A DNA stretch of 64,000 bases from Aestuariibaculum lutulentum. Its GTDB lineage: Bacteria > Bacteroidota > Bacteroidia > Flavobacteriales > Flavobacteriaceae. Below, piece by piece: positions 53,870 to 60,950 of this stretch (positions are counted from its first letter, which is position 1; the number at the start of each line of letters is the position of its first letter). The position numbers and the translations under genes are program-made. The stretch covers positions 3,008,501 through 3,072,500 of the forward strand of contig NZ_CP136709.1 of NCBI RefSeq assembly GCF_032926325.1, read 5' to 3'. The notes beneath the pieces are model-generated. The model worked only from the letters and a program-made list of their open reading frames with translations. It was not told the DNA's origin and did no database searches.

Positions 53870-54682
53870 ATGAAAGTAAATAACAAAGTAATTGTAGTTA
53901 CAGGAGGAGGAGGAGGTCTTGGTCGTGCTTTAGTTTTACATCTGCTAGAGAAAGGAGCTAAGGTTGCGGCAATTGATATAAATCAAGATGCACTTGAAGA
54001 AACTAAAAGTTTATCAGGTAAGTTTAATTCAAATCTTTCAATTCATAATTTGAATATTACCAATTGGGAGAAGGTGAATGGTTTTCCAGAGGAAGTAATA
54101 AAAATACATGGAGCTGTTGATGGTTTAATTAATAATGCAGGAATTATCCAGCCTTTTATACATGTAGATAAGCTTGGAATGGATAAAATTGAGCAGATTA
54201 TGAATGTTAATTTTTACGGTTCACTCTATTTGGTTAAAGCATTTTTGCCATATTTCTTAGAAAGACTGGAAGGGCATATTGTTAACGTATCGAGTCTTGG
54301 AGGATTTATGCCTTTTCCGGGGCAAACTATATATGGTGCATCAAAAGCAGCAATAAAACTCTTAACGGAAGGCTTATATGCAGAGTTAAAGGATACAAAT
54401 GTGAGAGCAACGGTAATTCATCCAGGAGCGATAAAAACGAATATCATGGCTAATTCTGGTTTAAAGAATAGTGTAGATCCAGAAACATCCAAAGACAGTA
54501 AAATGGCCCTTGAACCTGAAAAGGCTGCTACTATGATTATAAAGGCAATGGAAAAAAATAAATATAGAGCTACGGTTGGAAAGGACTCAACGATGCTTGA
54601 TATTTTATATAGAATTTCACCTCGATTGGCAAGTAATATAATAATAAAACAAATGAAGGGTATAGAGTTACCTCAAAGTTAA
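53870..54682 (+). CDS. Short-chain dehydrogenase/reductase (hydrophobic-substrate type)
   Basis: A 270-residue classical SDR: TGGGGGLGRALVLHL nucleotide loop, NNAG motif, S in NVSSLGGF and catalytic YGASK. The C-terminal extension (LYRISPRLASNIIIKQMKG) resembles SDRs of lipid, steroid or long-chain alcohol metabolism more than sugar dehydrogenases; this is an impression from the tail, not a proven assignment. Co-transcribed with the SDR before it and the DUF2141 gene after it. Confidence 0.83.
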   Translation: MKVNNKVIVVTGGGGGLGRALVLHLLEKGAKVAAIDINQDALEETKSLSGKFNSNLSIHNLNITNWEKVNGFPEEVIKIHGAVDGLINNAGIIQPFIHVDKLGMDKIEQIMNVNFYGSLYLVKAFLPYFLERLEGHIVNVSSLGGFMPFPGQTIYGASKAAIKLLTEGLYAELKDTNVRATVIHPGAIKTNIMANSGLKNSVDPETSKDSKMALEPEKAATMIIKAMEKNKYRATVGKDSTMLDILYRISPRLASNIIIKQMKGIELPQS

Positions 54683-54693
54683 AATTCTAATCA

Positions 54694-55113
54694 ATGGGAA
54701 ATATTAAATATCTCTATATATTAATGTTCTTGAGTAGTTTCTCAGTATTCTCTCAGCAAGCATTTACAATTAGTGTCCCTAACATAAAAAAAAGTGTAGG
54801 AGAAATTCAAGTTAGCGTTTTTGATACTAATGAGTCATTTTTGAAGGAAGGTAAAGAATTTAGAATTTACAGGTTTAAAGTAACATCACAATCTCAAAAA
54901 TTCACAATAAAAGATTTACCTAATGCTGAATATGCATTTATAATATATCATGATATAAATAATAATAAAGATATCGACAAAAACTTTTTTGGGATACCAA
55001 AAGAGCCGTATGGCTTTTCAAAAAATTTTAAACCAAGATTTTCTTCTCCCGATTTTCAGGATTGTAGTGTGTCAGTTGGGAATACTGATAGTATAACAAT
55101 AAATCTATTGTGA
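54694..55113 (+). CDS. DUF2141 family secreted protein
   Basis: A 139-residue exported protein (signal peptide ending FSQQ). The mature part matches DUF2141: VSVFDTNESFL near the start, LPNAEYAFIIYHDINNNKDIDKN with an aspartate/asparagine-rich turn, and FGIPKEPYGFS. The family is envelope-located and of unknown function, often near TonB receptors and SDRs in Bacteroidota. It starts 11 bp after the SDR stop and is in the site D operon. Confidence 0.82.
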   Translation: MGNIKYLYILMFLSSFSVFSQQAFTISVPNIKKSVGEIQVSVFDTNESFLKEGKEFRIYRFKVTSQSQKFTIKDLPNAEYAFIIYHDINNNKDIDKNFFGIPKEPYGFSKNFKPRFSSPDFQDCSVSVGNTDSITINLL

Positions 55114-55201
55114 TTTTATAAGTATATATAAATTCTAATTTAGGAGAAGAATGTAAAATGAAGCATCCAAACTAAACTAAAAGACCAAAAACAAATAAGT
55201 A

Positions 55202-57526
55202 ATGAAAAAAATAAAAGTTTACATCACGGTAATGGCAGTATCAGTACTGGCATTAACATCGTGTAAAAGTAAAACCACTCCATTATTAGGCAAATCTTCC
55301 ATTGAGGATGTAATTGAAGCCATGACCTTAGAAGAAAAGGTGGCATTAGTTGTTGGTACAGGCTTAAAATTTGGAGATTCTATTGATAAAAATTCACCCT
55401 TTCCAATTCCTAATCAACCAGTACCAGGCAGTTTAGCTGCAAAATCGAAGGTGTATGTTAGTGGTGCAGTAGGTAGGACGTTGGAAATTCCTCGTCTTGG
55501 TGTTAATACAATTGAAATGGTTGATGGCCCGGCAGGAGTAAGTTTTATGTCTAGAAGTACAGCCTATCCTATTGGTACAGCACTTTCAAGTTCTTGGGAT
55601 GTAGATCTTGTACATAAAATTGGAGAGTGCATGGGTAATGAGACACTTGAGTATGGATTAGATATCCTTTTAGCTCCGGCTATCAATATTCATAGAAACC
55701 CGTTAACTGGGCGTAATTTTGAATATTTTTCTGAAGATCCATTATTGTCTGGAAAAATGGGGGCGGCTCTTGTAAATGGAATTCAATCTCAAGGCGCTGG
55801 AACATCATTAAAGCATTTTGTGGCAAATAACCAGGAAACTAATCGTATTGAAGTAGATGCTATCATAAGTGAAAGAGCATTGAGAGAAATTTATCTTAAA
55901 GGTTTTGAAATTGCTATTAAGGAATCAAATCCTTGGACATTAATGGCCTCTTATAATTCAGTGAATGGAAATTTAGCCACTGAAAATTATGATTTACTTA
56001 CTAAAGTAGCTAGGGAAGATTGGGGATATGAAGGTATAATTATGTCAGACTGGGAAGCAGGTAAAGATCCTGTTAAACAAATGAAAACTGGACTTAATTT
56101 GTTAATGCCAGGACCTTATCAAGATACCGTGTTGTTACAGGCGGTAAAGGATAAGAAATTAGATGAAAAGGTATTGGATGAAAACATAAGTTGGATTTTA
56201 AAAGGGGCTATGAAAGTTCAAAAATTCAAAGATTATAAGTATTCAAATAAGCCTAATCTTGAAGAAAATGCCAGCATAGCCAGAAGTGCAGCTGCACAGG
56301 GTATGGTGTTACTTAAAAATGAAAATCAAGCATTACCATTATTAGATAAAGGGCAAAATTTAGCATTGTTCGGTAACGGGTCATATGAAACAATCGTAGG
56401 TGGATCAGGTAGTGGATTTGTGATGAGAGCTGGGCCTACTGTACATATAATTGAGGGGTTGAAAAATCAAAATTTCAATGTTTCAAAATCACTTGAAGAT
56501 ACATATACTGCTTATATTTCTGAAAACACACCTCCTACAGGAATGATAGATATGACTAGGGGAAGAAAGAAAAGAGCTCCTGAAATGTTGTTAGATGAAA
56601 AATTAATTCAAACAATGGCAAATGAATCTGATTTAGCAATAATAACGATAGCTAGAATATCAGGTGAAACCGCAGATAGAAGTATCGAAGGGAATTTTAA
56701 GCTTACAGAGGTAGAGCTAAGTAATATTAATAATGTTTCACAAGCATTTCATGCAAAAGGAAAGAAGGTTGTTGTGGTTCTAAATATAGGAGGAGTTATT
56801 GAAACAGCCAGTTGGAAAGATTTACCGGATTCAATTTTAATAGCTTGGCAACCTGGTCAAGAAGCTGGGAATTCTATTGCAGATGTGTTAAGTGGGAATG
56901 TTAATCCTTCAGGAAAATTGACGGCATCATTTCCTATGAAATATGAAGATGAACCTTCAGCAAATAATTTCCCAGGTACTCCGGCTGATAATCCTAAACA
57001 CGTAATCTATGAAGAAGGTATTTATGTGGGATATCGCTATTACAATACTTTTGGAGTAGAAACATCTTATCCTTTTGGCTTCGGATTAAGTTATACAAAC
57101 TTTTCTTTTGGTGACTTATCCTTGAGTAGTACAGAATTCAAGGATGAACTAGAAGCTAGTATTACTGTAACAAATGAAGGAGAATTAAGTGGAAAAGAAG
57201 TGGTGCAGTTATATGTATCAGCACCAACTGGTAATCTTGAGAAACCTGTTCAGGAGTTAAAAGCTTTTGCTAAAACTAAAAATTTAGCACCCAAAGAATC
57301 ACAAACCATAACCTTTAAAATTGATATTTCAAGTTTAACATCTTTTGACGCAGAAGAATCTGCCTGGATTGCTGAAGCTGGGCAATATATAGTGAAAATA
57401 GGTGTGTCTAGTGAAGATATTAAAGCAGAGAAATCATTTAATCTAGGAAAAGATAGAGTAGTGCAAAAGGTAAATAGGGCGCTTATTCCACAAGTAAAGA
57501 TTAACGAATTATCAGCTAAACAATAA
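55202..57526 (+). CDS. GH3 beta-glycosidase (lipoprotein)
   Basis: A 774-residue GH3 enzyme with lipobox LTSC. The TIM barrel (about 35-345) has the nucleophile D283 in MSDWEAG and the K-H motif in LKHFVANNQETNR; the sandwich domain and a PA14-free C-terminal fibronectin III-like domain follow, with the GFGLSYTNFSF segment before it. Its active-site pattern (MVDGPAGVSFM, FEYFSEDP) differs from the GH3 at 39344, so the two likely cleave different linkages. Part of the site D operon. Confidence 0.9.
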   Translation: MKKIKVYITVMAVSVLALTSCKSKTTPLLGKSSIEDVIEAMTLEEKVALVVGTGLKFGDSIDKNSPFPIPNQPVPGSLAAKSKVYVSGAVGRTLEIPRLGVNTIEMVDGPAGVSFMSRSTAYPIGTALSSSWDVDLVHKIGECMGNETLEYGLDILLAPAINIHRNPLTGRNFEYFSEDPLLSGKMGAALVNGIQSQGAGTSLKHFVANNQETNRIEVDAIISERALREIYLKGFEIAIKESNPWTLMASYNSVNGNLATENYDLLTKVAREDWGYEGIIMSDWEAGKDPVKQMKTGLNLLMPGPYQDTVLLQAVKDKKLDEKVLDENISWILKGAMKVQKFKDYKYSNKPNLEENASIARSAAAQGMVLLKNENQALPLLDKGQNLALFGNGSYETIVGGSGSGFVMRAGPTVHIIEGLKNQNFNVSKSLEDTYTAYISENTPPTGMIDMTRGRKKRAPEMLLDEKLIQTMANESDLAIITIARISGETADRSIEGNFKLTEVELSNINNVSQAFHAKGKKVVVVLNIGGVIETASWKDLPDSILIAWQPGQEAGNSIADVLSGNVNPSGKLTASFPMKYEDEPSANNFPGTPADNPKHVIYEEGIYVGYRYYNTFGVETSYPFGFGLSYTNFSFGDLSLSSTEFKDELEASITVTNEGELSGKEVVQLYVSAPTGNLEKPVQELKAFAKTKNLAPKESQTITFKIDISSLTSFDAEESAWIAEAGQYIVKIGVSSEDIKAEKSFNLGKDRVVQKVNRALIPQVKINELSAKQ

Positions 57527-57545
57527 ATAATTAAGTAAAGACAAA

Positions 57546-59408
57546 ATGAAACGATTATATACAATTATACTACTTGTTTTTGCATTCAATGCTTTTTCTC
57601 AAAATCAAGATTATGAAGGTCTATGGCATCTTAAAGGAGAAGGATCGTTTGCACATAGCAAAATGTATTTGAAATTTAAATATGAAGGAGAAGAGTTAGT
57701 TGGAGCATTTAAGAATGACGATGGTGACCCGGATTTAATTTATAAAAAGGAATCTACAGATTCAACTTTAACAGTATACTTTACAACGGCAGGTACTCCA
57801 GCAAATATTATACTAACCAAGGTTGAAGGAGATGAAGATTACATGAAGGCAAAATTGCTTGGCAGGTTTAACTTAAAAGCAGAAAGATTAGCACAAGGCA
57901 GTGATTTTGATTTTGAAATCCCAGATCCAAGTACTGGAGGTCCACCAGAAGAAATTCGTAGAAATTTAATGGCTCAGGGAGCGTCTGGATCAGGTGAAGT
58001 AGCAACAGCTGTGGCAACAAATTTTGTTAATTCAACTATTAAAGTAGATGCCGATAAAAAGATAGGAGAATTAATAAGAACAGAGCGTTATAATAATTTA
58101 ACAGATCACCACTTATTTACAGAACAGAGAGATGCAGATGTGACATTTTATAATGAACAGGGATTGCACGGTAAAATTTATAAATTGTGGATTTATGATG
58201 CAGACTTCTATAATCCAGAAACTAAAACCTACGATTATAGTAAGTATGCCGACTACATTGAGGATACAAGTAAGCTTTCTGATCACTTAATGTTCAATAT
58301 GAATGGACGTGGAATTACAGGTGATTGGGGTGTTTCGGTAGATGAGAGTAAAAAGATTTTGGTAAACATACTAACGGATTTAAAATCAAAGTATCCTGCT
58401 TTCACTTACATTGAAGTATTAAATGAACCAGATTACGAAAAGAGATTAACTCCAACACAATACTATGGTGTTTATAAGGTGTTTTATCAGGCAGTTAATG
58501 AAGTAAATAAAAACCTTAACCCTAAATATCCATTACAAGTTGGAGGGCCTTCAACTGCTCAGTTTGATTTAAATTGGATTACTACATTTTTAGAGGAATA
58601 TAGTAAGGATTCATCTAAAGATAAGCGATTGGACTTCATTTCATATCACGGATATTTTACAAAACCAGGAAAGGAATATAAATTTTATAAAGACAATCCG
58701 AGTTTAGTTAAAGACCAAAGATCAATCTTAGAAAAGGAAATGACAAGTAGAGGCATATCCACAGAGATACCGACCTTTATTACAGAAATGGGGGTTTATC
58801 CAGGACCTCTATTTGACGATTATGGTAATATGAAAAATGATCGTTTGCGTCAAGCAGCGGGCGTTATGTCTATCAACTATTGGTATCTTAATAGTAAGAA
58901 TTCATATCCTTTTAATTGGGTTTTAAGACATCAAACAGAAGGAAGGAAAGATCAATTAGTTACTAGGGATTCAGCTGGAGGAGATATGATTCATACAAGA
59001 AAATTTACGCCATATGGAAATTCTGTACTTATGGTGTCAAAGATGAAGAAAAACAGGTTAGAGGTATCAAGCTCATCAGAATTGGATGAAGGTAAAGGTG
59101 TTTATTCCATTGCAAGTTCAGATGAATCGGGAGTTTCTATTATGATATGGAACTATCAAAGTAAAAATACTGTGGGTTATGATTTAGATTTACTCGTTGA
59201 AAATCTTCCAAAATCTTTTAAGAAGAAGAGTGTTAAGGTTAAAACAGGGTTAATTGATGCTGAGCATAGTAATTATCAGTACAATTTAGATAATTGTAAT
59301 TTAAGCATGGTTGAAACTACCATAAAGCCTTTAAAAGAAGGAGTTTTTAAAACCAAACTTTCATTACAGCCTAATGCACTTTATTTGGTTGTATTAGAGT
59401 CAGAATAA
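57546..59408 (+). CDS. GH39-like glycosidase with N-terminal beta module
   Basis: A 620-residue secreted enzyme (signal peptide ending AFSQ). The N-terminal module (about 20-118) resembles the stand-alone small protein at 45790. After a low-complexity linker (about 118-160) comes a TIM barrel (about 165-500) with GH39 signatures: acid/base E294 in EVLNEPDYE and nucleophile E414 in ITEMGVYPG, plus YHGYF. A C-terminal beta domain (about 510-620) ends the protein. GH39 includes beta-xylosidases and alpha-L-iduronidases, and a few arabinosidase-type enzymes. It is the last gene of the locus and 20 bp after GH3. Confidence 0.82.
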   Translation: MKRLYTIILLVFAFNAFSQNQDYEGLWHLKGEGSFAHSKMYLKFKYEGEELVGAFKNDDGDPDLIYKKESTDSTLTVYFTTAGTPANIILTKVEGDEDYMKAKLLGRFNLKAERLAQGSDFDFEIPDPSTGGPPEEIRRNLMAQGASGSGEVATAVATNFVNSTIKVDADKKIGELIRTERYNNLTDHHLFTEQRDADVTFYNEQGLHGKIYKLWIYDADFYNPETKTYDYSKYADYIEDTSKLSDHLMFNMNGRGITGDWGVSVDESKKILVNILTDLKSKYPAFTYIEVLNEPDYEKRLTPTQYYGVYKVFYQAVNEVNKNLNPKYPLQVGGPSTAQFDLNWITTFLEEYSKDSSKDKRLDFISYHGYFTKPGKEYKFYKDNPSLVKDQRSILEKEMTSRGISTEIPTFITEMGVYPGPLFDDYGNMKNDRLRQAAGVMSINYWYLNSKNSYPFNWVLRHQTEGRKDQLVTRDSAGGDMIHTRKFTPYGNSVLMVSKMKKNRLEVSSSSELDEGKGVYSIASSDESGVSIMIWNYQSKNTVGYDLDLLVENLPKSFKKKSVKVKTGLIDAEHSNYQYNLDNCNLSMVETTIKPLKEGVFKTKLSLQPNALYLVVLESE

Positions 59409-59428
59409 AAATATTGCAGTTTAGTTGT

Positions 59429-59485
59429 TAAGGTTGGAGATACTAGAGTTATTCCATAAGTCTAGATATTTTCAACCTTATTTTT
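59429..59485 (+). terminator. Terminator-like structure ending the carbohydrate locus
   Basis: Arms TAAGGTTG (59429-59436) and CAACCTTA (59473-59480) enclose a second pairing (TACTAGA with TCTAGATA) and are followed by TTTTTA. Confidence 0.6.
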
Positions 59486-59524
59486 AAGAGAAAAGTTTAG
59501 GTCTAATTAAGTTGGAGAGACAAG

Positions 59525-59683
59525 ATGGTTATAGAAGTTGAAGAATTAAAAAGTTTGAGGTTTGAATTTAAAAATGAAGAGCACTGTGTTTCATTGATAG
59601 ATAATTCTGGGTTTCCTATTGTTCGGGGATATGGGAAAACTCTTGTAGAGGCTATAAATGATCTGCATTCAAACTTTTTTTAA
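59525..59683 (+). CDS. Small ORF, 52 residues, unrecognised
   Basis: ATG at 59525 opens a 52-codon frame ending in TAA at 59681-59683. GGAG lies 11 bp upstream (59513-59516), one of the few Shine-Dalgarno-like sites in the window. The product is acidic at the start (MVIEVEELKSLRFEF) and has FPIVRGYGKTLVEAIND, which loosely resembles the end of HicB-like folds; no toxin gene is adjacent, so I do not call it HicB. It lies between the end of the carbohydrate locus and the DUF6268 gene (27-bp gap), with which it may be co-transcribed. Confidence 0.45.
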   Translation: MVIEVEELKSLRFEFKNEEHCVSLIDNSGFPIVRGYGKTLVEAINDLHSNFF

Positions 59684-59710
59684 TAGAAATAACAAATCCA
59701 TTGTTCAAAG

Positions 59711-60643
59711 ATGCAAATTCTTATATGTAAATTAAGATTTCTACTTATAATATTTTTACTTTTTATTTTGTCTGTTTCTTTAAATGCTCAAGAATTAAAG
59801 GACACAATAACATATAATAGACTTCATAAGTTTCCTTTGCTCACGTTAGATCAATTTTATTACCCAAATACAACTTTTAATACCAATATTGGTCAGGGTG
59901 AGATAGAAGTTAATGAGCAACGACTGTCCATGCAAGCGGCTATTCCATTAAAAGGTAAAAAAACGTATCTGTTTAGCAGTTTAAATTATACGTTATTCCA
60001 TTATAACACTGTTTTTGATCAAAATTCATTGACGATAAATGAAAGCTACCATTCAATTCAGTATTCTTTGGGTTTGATTAAAATTTTACCAAAACAATGG
60101 AAATTAATTTTTAATATAACACCTACACTGGCATCGGATTTTCATAATAATTTAAGTTCCGAAGATTTTACTTTCCAGATTTCTGCTTTGGCAACTAAAA
60201 GATCAAGTCAAAGTGTTCAATATGGTTTTGGGTTAGCTTATACCAGTCGGTTTGGAAATTTAACAATCATTCCACTTTTTAGTTTAACCTATAAAAGAGA
60301 CAAATGGCTTACTTTGGCTGTAATTCCTGCCTATATTGGCCAATATTTTGAGTTTAATGACAAATACAAAGTGGGTGTTAAGGCAGCTGTTGGCGGAGAT
60401 TTGTATAACGTAAATTTTGACGAAATTAATTCTCCACTAAATTTAAACAAGTTTTCATATTCTAGGGTGACGTTAGGGCCAGAGTTTGTATTTAAACTCA
60501 TCGGGGATTTATATGTGAATGCAGGGGGTGGATTTACTGTTAGAAACGTTTTTGAAGTAGAAGATAGACAGCAAAATAAGAAACTAGAATTTACTTTCAA
60601 AAATAGAATGTTTTTTAATTTAGGAATAAGAATTTTAAAATAG
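59711..60643 (+). CDS. DUF6268 family outer-membrane beta-barrel protein
   Basis: A 310-residue exported protein (signal peptide ending LNAQE). The mature part has about ten amphipathic beta-strand pairs with alternating aromatic residues and ends in a hydrophobic strand (FFNLGIRILK), consistent with a small outer-membrane barrel. The FSSLNYTLFHYNTVF and FGLAYTSRFGNLTIIPLFSL segments are of the DUF6268 type. Function unknown. It is not linked by spacing to the carbohydrate genes, which end at the structure at 59429-59485. Confidence 0.65.
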   Translation: MQILICKLRFLLIIFLLFILSVSLNAQELKDTITYNRLHKFPLLTLDQFYYPNTTFNTNIGQGEIEVNEQRLSMQAAIPLKGKKTYLFSSLNYTLFHYNTVFDQNSLTINESYHSIQYSLGLIKILPKQWKLIFNITPTLASDFHNNLSSEDFTFQISALATKRSSQSVQYGFGLAYTSRFGNLTIIPLFSLTYKRDKWLTLAVIPAYIGQYFEFNDKYKVGVKAAVGGDLYNVNFDEINSPLNLNKFSYSRVTLGPEFVFKLIGDLYVNAGGGFTVRNVFEVEDRQQNKKLEFTFKNRMFFNLGIRILK

Positions 60644-60685
60644 TGATTTTATGTATTAAGGAAGGATTGGGTTAGTAAGAAAAAT

Positions 60686-60706
60686 CATATTATTTTAAAT
60701 AATATG
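60686..60706. terminator. Possible terminator after DUF6268
   Basis: An AT-rich 21-bp palindrome (60686-60706) nested in AAAAATC...GATTTTT (60680-60723 region). It is weak alone, but the outer arms could pair. Confidence 0.35.
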
Positions 60707-60853
60707 GCATTAGATTTTTGAAAAATTTGATCTGACATTAGGTGTGCTTCTCTATGGGTATATAATGATGGAGGCGGTGTTATTTAACTTCTATTTTAAT
60801 TCGCTATATAATAAGGGGTGTAGTCACTGTAAGTTTAAAAGACATAGTATTTC

Positions 60854-60894
60854 AACAACAGTCTCTTTGCTAGCAAAGAGACTGTTGTTTTTTT
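60854..60894 (+). terminator. Intrinsic terminator built on a perfect 36-bp palindrome
   Basis: 60854-60889 is fully self-complementary (18 bp per arm, centre GCTAGC) and is followed by T residues to 60894. The 307-bp gap between DUF6268 and the next gene holds this, the weaker palindrome at 60686, and no convincing gene. Confidence 0.85.
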
Positions 60895-60950
60895 ATATAG
60901 TTGCTTGATTACTATTAATTTTAGTACATTAGTAAGTAAAGCATTGTATT

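Noticed and set aside
59525..59683. Reading the small ORF as a HicB antitoxin
   Set aside because: The resemblance is limited to a short G-K-T-L-x-E-A segment, and no HicA-like or other toxin gene is adjacent.
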